From Methanocorpusculum sp. MCE (lineage in GTDB: Archaea > Halobacteriota > Methanomicrobia > Methanomicrobiales > Methanocorpusculaceae), in assembly GCA_003315675.1 (NCBI GenBank), contig NIZU01000087.1, positions 1 through 9,525 of the forward strand: a DNA stretch of 9,525 nt, read 5' to 3'. This document shows, in pieces, positions 1-6,416 of this stretch (position 1 is its first letter; every line of letters starts with the position of its first letter). The notes beneath the pieces are model-generated. The model had not been told where the DNA came from. It saw nothing but the letters and a program-made list of their open reading frames with translations, and made no database searches. The position numbers were made by a program, and so were the translations under genes.

Positions 1-99
1 GTGAAGGTAACAACGCTGCAAAGAGTACGAGTGAAAAATATGCTGGCTGCATTTTGTTATAATATCTATCAGGTGAAAACGATTCAAAACAGAGTGTAA
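1..99 (+). CDS. C-terminal end of a transposase-like protein (partial)
   Basis: An open frame runs from the first base to a TAA at 97-99 and encodes 32 residues; the protein starts outside the window. The tail is basic and ends in a helix around NMLAAFCYNIYQVKTI. I read this as the conserved end of DDE transposases of the IS5/IS4 type, which often finish with an (R/K)(I/V)KNxLAAFCYN-like helix. That identification is from memory of the family and the fragment is short. The in-phase stop followed by an A-rich, non-coding stretch fits the end of an insertion sequence. I could not find a convincing terminal inverted repeat or target duplication after it. A transposase start on the same strand lies at the other edge of the window (9398). 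An ordinary basic protein tail is the alternative. Confidence 0.55.
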   Translation: MKVTTLQRVRVKNMLAAFCYNIYQVKTIQNRV

Positions 100-136
100 A
101 TTAAAAAAAAACGTCAAGGAATAATGTGTATTTTTC

Positions 137-152
137 TTTTTTTTGGGGGGGG
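137..152. repeat. T8G8 homopolymer tract
   Basis: Eight T are followed directly by eight G, inside a longer T-rich then G-rich stretch (131-176). It lies between the transposase-like tail and the aIF1 promoter. No function is evident. Such runs are prone to slippage and to sequencing error, so the exact length is uncertain. The run may mark the outer boundary of the insertion sequence on the left. Confidence 0.7.
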
Positions 153-283
153 AGGTGAGGGTGTAGGGATGTAGCCAATCTTCCTTAAATCATGATTCGC
201 GTTAAAAAATGGGTTGATATATATTCTCTTATTATTATAATTTCAAAGGATAACTCTCGGCATGTTTTACCCCTTGGGTCAAC

Positions 284-297
284 CATATATATTTTAA
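284..297 (+). promoter_or_regulatory. TATA box for aIF1
   Basis: An AT-rich element (CATATATATTTTAA) is centred about 33 bases before the ATG at 324. With the usual archaeal spacing of about 25 bases, transcription would start near 315, giving a very short leader. This supports 324 rather than the in-frame ATG at 192 as the start of aIF1. A second TATA-like stretch at about 216-222 lies upstream of this one but too far from the start codon to be needed. Confidence 0.5.
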
Positions 298-323
298 CTC
301 GCCGGCACCAACTAACTACTGCA

Positions 324-629
324 ATGAACAGTGGCATCTGCCCGAAATGTGGTTTACCAAAGGAACTCTGTATTTGTGAAGAAGTCGCAAAAGAACAGCA
401 GCGTATTAGCGTTAAAGTCAGCAAGAGACGGTACGGTAAAGAAGTGACCGTTGTCGACGGTCTCGATCCGTATGAGATCGATTTAGAGGATCTGTCCAAG
501 TTTCTCAAGGGCCGGCTTGCATGCGGAGGCACCGTGAAGGAAAACTCTATTGAACTTCAGGGAAATCACCGCGATAGAGTAAAAGCTCTTCTGACGTCAC
601 GCGGATACAGTCTCGAAAATATCAATTAA
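324..629 (+). CDS. Translation initiation factor aIF1 (SUI1 family)
   Basis: This encodes a 101-residue archaeal homologue of eIF1/SUI1. The factor binds the small ribosomal subunit near the P site and helps to select the correct start codon by rejecting mismatched initiator complexes. The N-terminus has a zinc-knuckle pattern, C6-x2-C9-x6-C16-x-C18, typical of archaeal aIF1. The SUI1 fold covers about residues 27-98 and includes the basic loop [12 protein letters not shown] (35-46) and the conserved [11 protein letters not shown] segment (61-71), followed by [11 protein letters not shown]. An upstream in-frame ATG at 192 would add 44 residues. I rejected it because those residues do not resemble the family and because a TATA box sits inside them. 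Length and motifs are normal. It converges on the minus-strand block that ends at 697, with a hairpin between them. Confidence 0.93.
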
Positions 630-646
630 CATATCCAATATTTTTC

Positions 647-680
647 AGCCGCTCTTTTCTTCCAGAGGATCGGCTCTTTT
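647..680. terminator. Hairpin and T-run between convergent genes
   Basis: AGCCG (647-651) pairs with CGGCT (671-675), and inside it CTCT (652-655) pairs with AGAG (664-667), leaving a small bulge. C and TTTT follow at 676-680. The hairpin lies 18 bases after the aIF1 stop. On the other strand A/T-rich sequence (681-695) follows the stop of the 76-residue gene, so the region may end transcripts from both sides. Folding was judged by eye only. Confidence 0.5.
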
Positions 681-696
681 GAAAATTAAAAAAAAG

Positions 697-927
697 TTAG
701 CTGTCGATAAACTCTTTTATCTTCTGATAAAGGAATTCATTCGCTTTTTCGATCTCCTCTTTCTTTCCCCGCAGTGCCAGCAGCTCGCGTTCGTCGTTCA
801 CCATGTTGGCATAATTCAGCGGGCGGGTGACACTCACGAGTTCTACGTCGAACTTGAGCGCGGCGTCGCGGATGATCGTTCTCGGTGTTCCCGGGGGAAT
901 GACTAAATCAAATTCTTCGTCTGCCAT
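697..927 (-). CDS. Unrecognised 76-residue protein after methanogenesis marker 14
   Basis: I do not recognise this family. The protein is 76 residues, acidic at both ends, with no cysteine, signal peptide or membrane segment. It alternates likely strands and helices: strand FDLVIPP (6-12), helix TIIRDAALKF, strand VELVSVTR, then ELLALRG and a long charged helix EEIEKANEFLYQKIKEFI. This could be a small ferredoxin-like or ACT-like alpha/beta fold, but that is inference. Its ATG lies one base after the TAA of the marker 14 gene, with an AGGT ribosome site (GATAGGTAAGTAATATG), so the two are almost certainly co-translated. The tight spacing suggests a partner or accessory subunit of marker 14. 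The strong reading frame and normal start make it a real gene. Confidence 0.8.
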   Translation of the reverse strand: MADEEFDLVIPPGTPRTIIRDAALKFDVELVSVTRPLNYANMVNDERELLALRGKKEEIEKANEFLYQKIKEFIDS

Positions 928-928
928 A

Positions 929-2419
929 TTACTTACCTATCTTTTGGCGTTTCGCCATAATACAATGTCCGCCCCGAACGCCGCCGATCGGACATTTGGG
1001 ATTTCCAAGACTGTTCAGACAACGGCCCATAAGTGCTGCTCCGCGGGCGAGTCCGTCATCGACAAAGACCAGATGATCGACAGGGTCGTCATAGATCCCG
1101 CGCTCCATCACGCCTTCTAGGATATACTGGGGTTTGTTGCCGGAGATGATCGCACGGCCGGTGAATCCGATCGAACTGTTTTTTGGGAGGAAGTTTCTCT
1201 TGATACAGAGGTCGATGATTTTGAGTGCGACGTTTGCACAGACTCTGTCGACCACTTCTCTAATGACCTCCTTGTTCTCATTTTTCGCGATCTCTGCTCC
1301 GATCGCTTCAAGATCTGCGGTCTTATCGCCGTTCACACCGATATCGACACCTATCAGAACGATGCCGGAATCCTCGGCGACATCGGCGCAGACCGGCACC
1401 TTGCCGAAATGCGTGCGGTCCCGCGGGACGTCGGCGACGTCAATCAGTTTCATGCAGCGGTCGACATAAGGCTGGGCATTTTTGGTTGAGCGGTTCGAGG
1501 CCGGCTTGCATTTTTCCCCGAAAAGATCAAGCGCCGTTCCTTTTTTTTTATCGACGAGGCCGGTTCCGCGGATTATTGCATCGGGTATTGCCCCGGCGAG
1601 GCCGCAGAAGTTTCCGATCGTCTTTGCGAACGGGTTCTCCGCTTTATCATCCACGTCACTGGTGATACGGCCGTCAAGCGTGGTACCGAAGTCCATGGAG
1701 ATACATGGATTTCTGAAGTCGACACCGGTCCATTTGGCACCTTCCTTGATCCCGGCCATTGCAAGCTCTCCTTCCATCTCGTTTGCGACCATCTCGACAC
1801 CGGTGGATCCGATTGGAGGCATTACGCCGGCGATTGCTCCGGTGAAAACGAGCCGGTCGGCATAGGAAAAGTCTCTGAGTTTTTTGGGGAGGCTGTTGAT
1901 CCCCATTGGAGGCGTCATCTTTTTTGGCGGGACGCCGGCGAGCAGGCACCCGTTAGCGAGTGCCTTGACGAACTCGCCGACCTGATCGGGAGAGTCCATT
2001 GCGGCCACAACGCCCGTGCTTCTCACAACGAAATCAAGCTCGTCTTTGATGCTCAGATCTGCATCTTTGTGGCATTTGATCAGCGTGTCTCTGACAAGTT
2101 CGGTGACGGATTCCCGTGTGAGTTCCGTTCCGTCAAGCGTGGCTCCAAAAATCTCTTCTCCGTTTTTTGGTTTTCTGACGTCTCTGCTCATGGACACGGT
2201 CTTGTTGATGATGTAGGTTTTTCCGTCATCAAGGTTTGTGCCCGTCAGGATGCATTTGGTTGTAGTGTTTCCCATCTCTACGGATGCGACGATGAAATAG
2301 GGATGAGATTTGTATTCGGGTACCTGCATTCCTGCCCCGTGACCGGTCGAGGGCGGCGGTACACTCTCGACGACCCAGGGTTTCTTTGCAGAAAACCGGT
2401 CAAAAAAACCTGCCGACAT
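929..2419 (-). CDS. Methanogenesis marker protein 14 (ASKHA-type ATPase)
   Basis: This 496-residue protein matches, from memory, the methanogenesis marker 14 family (TIGR03285; probably also DUF2114), which is found in methanogens and has no settled biochemical role. The sequence shows the actin/hexokinase/Hsp70 nucleotide-binding pattern. A first phosphate loop VEMGNTTTK lies at 47-55, with Glu where many relatives have Asp. A second, MDFGTTLDG, lies at 242-250, and a C-terminal adenosine-side region includes GFTGRAIISG (418-427) and VDDGLARGAALMG (453-465). This resembles the MutL/BadF/HgdC group of ATPases that reactivate radical or corrinoid enzymes. A role in maturing or reactivating a methanogenesis enzyme is therefore attractive but inferred. 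The first 35 residues are proline-rich and look flexible. No signal peptide or membrane segment is seen, so it should be cytoplasmic. It lies 67 bases after the TFE-beta-like gene and one base before the 76-residue gene. Confidence 0.88.
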   Translation of the reverse strand: MSAGFFDRFSAKKPWVVESVPPPSTGHGAGMQVPEYKSHPYFIVASVEMGNTTTKCILTGTNLDDGKTYIINKTVSMSRDVRKPKNGEEIFGATLDGTELTRESVTELVRDTLIKCHKDADLSIKDELDFVVRSTGVVAAMDSPDQVGEFVKALANGCLLAGVPPKKMTPPMGINSLPKKLRDFSYADRLVFTGAIAGVMPPIGSTGVEMVANEMEGELAMAGIKEGAKWTGVDFRNPCISMDFGTTLDGRITSDVDDKAENPFAKTIGNFCGLAGAIPDAIIRGTGLVDKKKGTALDLFGEKCKPASNRSTKNAQPYVDRCMKLIDVADVPRDRTHFGKVPVCADVAEDSGIVLIGVDIGVNGDKTADLEAIGAEIAKNENKEVIREVVDRVCANVALKIIDLCIKRNFLPKNSSIGFTGRAIISGNKPQYILEGVMERGIYDDPVDHLVFVDDGLARGAALMGRCLNSLGNPKCPIGGVRGGHCIMAKRQKIGK

Positions 2420-2474
2420 AATACACAGAATCAGTAGGCTATGGTGAAATAGGTTTCGTTATTGATTGACAGAG

Positions 2475-2480
2475 AAAAAA
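2475..2480 (-). terminator. T6 run after the TFE-beta-like gene
   Basis: On the minus strand a run of six T begins seven bases after the stop of the TFE-beta-like gene, in the 67-base gap ahead of marker 14. Archaeal RNA polymerase can stop at such runs without a hairpin. The run may separate the Sm-like/TFE-beta-like pair from marker 14, or give only partial termination. I see no clear TATA box for marker 14 in the gap. Confidence 0.3.
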
Positions 2481-2486
2481 TGAAGG

Positions 2487-2849
2487 TTATTCGAGTTCGT
2501 CGAAAACCAGCTCGTAAATCCAGTCTTCGAGCATCTTACAGTGTTCGACGGTACACTCTTCTTCGCAGGCGACGCACGGAACGATGGAATCTCCCGCCAT
2601 CAAAAGGCTGGGGTCGACTGCCTGGGATGTGTGGACGACGGTGATGAGGTATGTCCTCGTCCCGTCTTTTTTCGTCTCTTCCCGGGCGATGAGGCCTGCA
2701 TCCTCCAGTTTTTTGAGGATGCGCGAACAGGTGCGGCTGTCCACCTCGATCGCTTTCCAGAGATCGCTCTGCAGAACTCCTTTCGGGTGTTCTTTGAGAT
2801 AGGCAAATGTTTTTTCGTCCGCTTCGTTTAGTTCAGCTTCTCTGGACAT
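2487..2849 (-). CDS. Winged-helix protein with four-cysteine C-terminus, TFE-beta/RPC39-like
   Basis: This 120-residue protein has two parts. Residues about 8-72 form a winged helix-turn-helix, with LQSDLWKAIEVDSRTCSRILKKLEDAGLI as helices 2-3 and a wing at EETKKDGTRTYLI. After a linker comes a cysteine cluster C92-x2-C95-x3-C99-x4-C104, followed by KMLEDWIYE. From memory, human RPC39 and crenarchaeal TFE-beta end in a similar PCxxC...C...C-x-Y/M-x-x-W pattern that binds a 4Fe-4S cluster, and they have winged helices before it. I therefore favour a reduced TFE-beta-like general transcription factor, a partner of TFE-alpha at the RNA polymerase clamp. A MarR/Lrp-like regulator with an Fe-S or zinc sensor is the main alternative. 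It starts 2 bases after the Sm-like gene stop, so the two are one unit. Confidence 0.6.
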   Translation of the reverse strand: MSREAELNEADEKTFAYLKEHPKGVLQSDLWKAIEVDSRTCSRILKKLEDAGLIAREETKKDGTRTYLITVVHTSQAVDPSLLMAGDSIVPCVACEEECTVEHCKMLEDWIYELVFDELE

Positions 2850-2851
2850 AT

Positions 2852-3085
2852 TTAGTTCAGCGGAGAGATGGTGAGGATGTTGTTTCCGCGGATGACGACA
2901 GTGCCGATGTTTCTTGGGCCGTTTGCGGTGATCTCAACGGTTTCTTCGAGGTGAAGATTGAGATACTCGTCCATTGCGACGAGCCGTCCCTCGAATTTAC
3001 ATCCCTCATCTTTTATTTCCACGGAAATCTTTGAGTCAACGAGTGAGTTGACTTTTTTTATCGGAAGGACAATGCTGGATACCAT
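2852..3085 (-). CDS. Archaeal Sm-like RNA-binding protein (LSm/SmAP)
   Basis: This 77-residue protein has both Sm motifs. Sm1 covers about residues 14-46, with the KFEGRLVAMDEYLNLHLEE pattern, and Sm2 is GTVVIRGNNILTI (61-73), including the IRGNNI RNA-binding signature. Archaeal Sm proteins form heptameric rings that bind U-rich RNA and act in RNA metabolism. The length is normal for a single-domain SmAP. It is the first gene of a minus-strand block, and the next gene starts 2 bases after its stop. AT-rich elements upstream (about 3101-3122, with CATATAAC and GATTAATTA on the minus strand) could be its TATA region, but I cannot choose between them. The ribosome site is weak, so the mRNA may be nearly leaderless. 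Confidence 0.93.
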   Translation of the reverse strand: MVSSIVLPIKKVNSLVDSKISVEIKDEGCKFEGRLVAMDEYLNLHLEETVEITANGPRNIGTVVIRGNNILTISPLN

Positions 3086-3387
3086 ATCTCTAAGTGTTAG
3101 TTATATGACGTAATTAATCTGTTCTTTTGAAATCGGATCGGGTCTGTTTTCATGCTGAGAAATAGCGTGATCGCGGAGCTATCCCGCGAATTTTTGTTCA
3201 AACACCTCAATCGGGTATTATCTCATATTCAGTTCTCAGTTTTTCCGGAAAATCCCTCCGATGATGTTGATACTACCCTCTGGACCGGAGATAGTAAAAA
3301 AATGATTAGGGTGTATCAGAGAGAATACGTGAAATTTTCCCTCTCATTATTCCGTACATGGTCCTTCATTTTCTGCGCGCAAAAGTT
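3086..3387. other. Intergenic region, no gene seen
   Basis: These 302 bases separate the end of the methyltransferase gene (minus) from the Sm-like start (minus). The right half should hold the end of the methyltransferase transcript. An imperfect hairpin TACTA..CTC/GAG.TAGTA lies at 3272-3297, and a T7 run on the minus strand at 3303-3297 could terminate transcription. The left part should hold the Sm-like promoter. A plus-strand frame from 3152 to 3481 runs through here into the methyltransferase antisense. It has no family resemblance and I do not call it. Confidence 0.5.
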
Positions 3388-4218
3388 CTATTCTTTTTCC
3401 CACCAAATGTGGGCGTATTTTCCATTGTTAGGCAGAGCATACCACCCATCATTTTGCAGGATTAAATGTTCATTGAGATAGTTTTCCATGATAGTTTTCT
3501 GTTCATCATCAGTTACTGAAAACTGCCTGACATACATTGACGCAACGTCATCAATGTTTTTGTATCTGTCTCCCTCAGTTCTCGCGTGTACGGTGAGATT
3601 GGCATAAATATTCTCCTGATACAGGGCTTGCCATACAACGTCTGCATAGGACATCCAGTCTGGATAGTCTTCGTGATACAATAAGGTGTAGAGATCTTTC
3701 TTGATTTGACTCCATGATTGTGGATTCAGGAACCAGACGATGTGGACCTCTTTCTTTGCGACGGCGTTCATTTTCATCAGTGCTTTTTTCAGGTCAGGGA
3801 CTCCGAGAGCAAATGAGGAGATGACGTAATCGTATGTACCAATTTCCGCGGGATCTACGTTTTCCCAGAGTTTTTCAATACGGGGAATGACTGTTGTGAC
3901 ACCGCAATACTGTTTGTATTGTTCCATTGCATCTTTCATGGCTTTGGAGGGCTCTACAACGGTTACGATATGGCCTTCTTTTGTGAGAGGTACGGCCAGT
4001 GTTCCAGGTCCGGCGCCAATATCCAGTATGGTACTTCCCCTTGGGAATGCCAGAGATTGAAGTTGGTCCCGTATGTGCGGGCTTGGGTGTTCTATCAGCC
4101 TTTTGACCATATTCTCGGCATTTTCTTTATCTTCAAAATGCTGGGCGCTTGATTTGAATCGGGGTTTGTTTTCCTGATTTCGATAATTTTCATTCCATTC
4201 AGTGTTTGCATCGTTCAT
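3388..4218 (-). CDS. Class I SAM-dependent methyltransferase
   Basis: This 276-residue cytoplasmic protein has a Rossmann-type methyltransferase domain. Motif I ILDIGAGPGTLAVPL lies at 64-78, the post-I acidic residue is in VVEPS (87-91), and a motif-IV-like strand YDYVISSFAL is at 129-138. The C-terminal half, with many aromatic residues (DYPDWMSYADVVWQALY; YAHIWWEKE), probably sets the substrate, which I cannot identify. The ATG is preceded by a GAGGT ribosome site, and the gene starts 24 bases after the stop of the substrate-binding protein gene, so the two form an operon. A methyltransferase next to a metal-chelate or corrinoid uptake protein suggests chemistry on a chelator, corrinoid or related compound, but this is inference. 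The gene ends in TAG. The frame is intact. Confidence 0.85.
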   Translation of the reverse strand: MNDANTEWNENYRNQENKPRFKSSAQHFEDKENAENMVKRLIEHPSPHIRDQLQSLAFPRGSTILDIGAGPGTLAVPLTKEGHIVTVVEPSKAMKDAMEQYKQYCGVTTVIPRIEKLWENVDPAEIGTYDYVISSFALGVPDLKKALMKMNAVAKKEVHIVWFLNPQSWSQIKKDLYTLLYHEDYPDWMSYADVVWQALYQENIYANLTVHARTEGDRYKNIDDVASMYVRQFSVTDDEQKTIMENYLNEHLILQNDGWYALPNNGKYAHIWWEKE

Positions 4219-4242
4219 AGTTTGACCTCAAAAAAGGATGGT

Positions 4243-5388
4243 TCAGATCTCTAATTTTTGATAGGAGAGTCCCTGGCGATTTGCCTTTAGTTTTTCATAA
4301 ACTGGAGATCCGTCGACAAATGTGTATATCTCATCGGCTTTTGCTGCAGGATCAATGTCTGAAAATGCTTCGGGATAGAGGATCTTCCCGATGTAATAGG
4401 CATTTGCAAGTGTTGTTTCGAAGTTCACGACATAGGATGTGTGCGGATTGACTGCGTAGACTTGTCCTGTTTTTACTGCTGTGAGTTCCTTGTATGATGG
4501 ATCGTTTTTCAGTTCAGCTATCGCTCCGCCGCCGGCAGCGCTGAGTGTTGAAAGATCGATAAAGAGGATGTCGGGATCCCAGTCGAGGATCTGTTCTTTT
4601 GCTACCTGCACGTATCCGATGCTTTCAGATCCATTGACATTTCCGGCAACATTGTTCGCCTTCAGCACATCAAAGGGGTAGTAGTAAGGGTTTGTACCGT
4701 CTAGGCCGTGCGACCCTCTATATGAGACGCCGGCGATGTAAACTGTCGGCTTCTGTTCGTCCGTTAAGTCGGGTACACGCGACTGGAGATCTTTTTCAAT
4801 GGCGTCGAAGTAGTTTATCAAGGCCTCAGTTCTTTCCTGTTTGTGGAAGATTGTTCCGATCATGCGGAAGGTGTCCTGAATTTTGTCTGCATCGGTCACA
4901 TAGTCCCCGGTATAGAACATAACTACCGGGATTCCGGTTTTTTCCTGGATTTCATTGGCATTTTCCAGCGTTGCACTAAAAGTCGAGAGGAAGAGTACTT
5001 CAGCCCCGGATGCCATCAGTTTTTCAGCATCCACATTACTGCATGTGGATCCAAGTGTCGGGATTGTCAGCATTTCCGGGTGGGCAAGCCTGTAGGGTCT
5101 GCAGTCACCAACGGTCGTCGTTTCATTACAGTCTCCATAATCCACTATAACTACGCGATCCAGATCAACATCGAGATACACAAAATATCTGAGTGCTCCC
5201 GATCCGCTGACGGCGATTTTTTCCGGATTATCTGGAATCGTGACAGTCCGTCCGAGTGCATCGGTGATGGTGATCGTTCCGTTATCTTATTGTCCGTTTC
5301 CTGAATCAATACAGCCTGCACTAAAACAGAATGCGGTTATGCATAATAATGCGAGTAGTATCTCTATTTTTTTCATGTTACTGGTCAT
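4243..5388 (-). pseudogene. ABC transporter substrate-binding lipoprotein (BtuF/FepB type) with in-frame TAA
   Basis: Read in one frame from the ATG at 5388, or 5376, this gives a lipoprotein signal peptide (MKKIEILLALLCITAFCFSAGC). Then come GNGQ, a TAA at 5289-5287, and at once DNGTITITDALGRTVTIPDNPEKI, the usual first strands of a metal-chelate or corrinoid binding protein. The frame then stays open to 4243. The mature part has family features: GSTCSNVDAEKLMASGAEVLFLS, a two-lobe pattern with a long central helix, and GQVYAVNP near the end. Without the stop the protein would be about 381 residues, normal for the family. A GTG at 5181 could restart a 312-residue product, but it would lack the export signal and first strands. 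I call it a nonsense-mutated gene, with sequencing error or restart possible. It probably bound an iron chelate, corrinoid or similar ligand. No permease or ATPase genes are in the window. Confidence 0.8.
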
Positions 5389-5810
5389 AATTGATATGTT
5401 TTCGTTGGTTTTTGTGCAGTACGTTGTCAGGAGAATCCGGGGTTTCAAATACCGGCTCCATAACCATTAGTAATCATTAAATTTAATTTATGATTAATTG
5501 GTATTACTAAAATAATAATATTATCTTTTTTATTGTTACAAATAATTTATAGTTATAATTTTTCAATCAATAAATGTAAAATATGTATTACAATCTATGT
5601 GATGTTGTTTCTGAAAAGGAGCGGCAGACAGGGGTGCCGGAATCAACTTCATTTTTGAGAATAGGTTCGTATTCGTCTTGAAATGAATAGACTCGGATTT
5701 ACGTGAATGAAACTGTCAGTAATGCGCCCTTTCCTAACAAACAATCGAGAGAAAAAAGTGGGTTGGAGGGTTCATATGTTGAAGAACACGAACCAGATAA
5801 ACTTACATAA
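5389..5810. other. AT-rich gene-less region upstream of the binding-protein gene
   Basis: No convincing gene lies in these 422 bases. The left part (5389-5610) is very AT-rich and must contain the promoter of the minus-strand binding-protein gene; a nested inverted repeat sits there. A small hairpin CGGCA/TGCCG occurs at 5622-5639. A T6 run on the minus strand (5757-5752) follows the stop of the COG2150-type gene by about 50 bases and could be its terminator. A short plus-strand frame beginning at 5707 runs into the antisense of that gene and is not supported. Confidence 0.5.
5467..5510. repeat. Nested inverted repeat, possible operator
   Basis: TTAGTAAT (5467-5474) is the exact reverse complement of ATTACTAA (5503-5510). 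Inside it AATCAT (5472-5477) pairs with ATGATT (5490-5495). It lies about 80-120 bases upstream of the binding-protein ATG, where its TATA box could be. An operator for a metal- or cofactor-sensing repressor is possible. The sequence is so AT-rich that chance pairing is a real alternative. Confidence 0.35.
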
Positions 5811-6311
5811 TTACAGGATGAGCGATCTGACTGTTGGGAGATTACGGAGTTTCTGTATGGCCTCTGCCGGGATCACTCCGTCGATGATGATGACAAGGCG
5901 CGGTGTTTCGACTACGTAAGGATCGGTGACGAAGATCTGCCGAAGCGGCAGATCGTAGGATGCGAGGACGTCGACTGCCGAGGCGACGATGTTTTTGTCG
6001 CCGGCGTTATTCGGGAGGATGGTGATTACCGAGAGGCCAAGATTTTTGGCGACGTCTGTGAGGTCCGGAGTGACCCGGAGACGGGTAAAAAGAGACTGCA
6101 GTTCATCGATCTCGCAGATTCTGCGCAGGGTGGAGTCCACGACCCGTCTGTCGACTTTTATTACGCGTGCGAGCGCGGATGCGGAAATTTCTATGCCGTT
6201 TACGACTGCTTTTCCCTCGGTGGATACACCGAAACCGTTCTCTAGAAGAAAACGGACGACTCTCTGCTGCGAGGGCGAGTCCTGAAATTGTACGAGTATT
6301 CTCCGCCACAT
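5811..6311 (-). CDS. Predicted amino-acid metabolism regulator with HTH and ACT domain (COG2150-like)
   Basis: The 166-residue product begins MWRRILVQFQ. The N-terminal part (about 12-75) looks like a winged helix-turn-helix with SASALARVIKVDRRVVDSTLRRI as the recognition region. The C-terminal part (about 92-166) has the beta-alpha-beta-beta-alpha-beta pattern of an ACT ligand-binding domain, from LGLSVITILP to LVIIIDGVIPAEAIQKLRNLP. From memory this fits the archaeal family described as predicted regulators of amino acid metabolism with an ACT domain; the ligand and targets are unknown. A GTG at 6338 could add nine residues, but it lies inside a TATA-like element, and that element fits transcription starting next to the ATG at 6311, so I chose the latter. 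It is divergent from tRNA-Leu and stands alone. Confidence 0.83.
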   Translation of the reverse strand: MWRRILVQFQDSPSQQRVVRFLLENGFGVSTEGKAVVNGIEISASALARVIKVDRRVVDSTLRRICEIDELQSLFTRLRVTPDLTDVAKNLGLSVITILPNNAGDKNIVASAVDVLASYDLPLRQIFVTDPYVVETPRLVIIIDGVIPAEAIQKLRNLPTVRSLIL

Positions 6312-6337
6312 TGTATCTTTGTGTCTATCACGGAACA

Positions 6338-6345
6338 CATAAATA
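6338..6345 (-). promoter_or_regulatory. TATA box for the ACT-domain regulator
   Basis: On the minus strand TATTTATG is centred about 30 bases before the ATG at 6311. Transcription is expected to start near 6315, giving a leader of only a few bases. This placement decides the start codon in favour of 6311. Confidence 0.5.
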
Positions 6346-6401
6346 CTCTTGCCTTGTTTTTTGCACAGTGATGTCCAAGGACTCCGTGTAAATCCAGCAG
6401 A

Positions 6402-6408
6402 TTTATTT
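6402..6408 (+). promoter_or_regulatory. TATA box for tRNA-Leu
   Basis: TTTATTTA-like sequence lies about 37 bases before the first base of the tRNA. Expected transcription start is near 6430, which would give a 5' leader of about 12 bases to be removed by RNase P. Confidence 0.5.
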
Positions 6409-6416
6409 ACTTGACT

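Noticed and set aside
192..323. N-terminal extension of aIF1 from the ATG at 192
   Set aside because: The 44 extra residues do not resemble the family, and the TATA box at 284-297 lies inside them. The ATG at 324 gives a normal aIF1.
3400..3414. CCCAC/GTGGG hairpin at the end of the methyltransferase gene as its terminator
   Set aside because: It lies within the coding sequence, and on the coding strand it is followed by A-rich rather than T-rich sequence.
3152..3481. Plus-strand open frame of 109 codons
   Set aside because: It has no family resemblance, no ribosome site, and overlaps the methyltransferase gene in antisense.
5287..5289. Stop codon readthrough by pyrrolysine or selenocysteine in the binding-protein gene
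   Set aside because: The codon is TAA, which is not used for either residue, and it sits in a flexible linker rather than at a catalytic position.
5707..5919. Plus-strand open frame of 70 codons
   Set aside because: Its second half is antisense to the ACT-domain gene, and its composition is unlike a protein.
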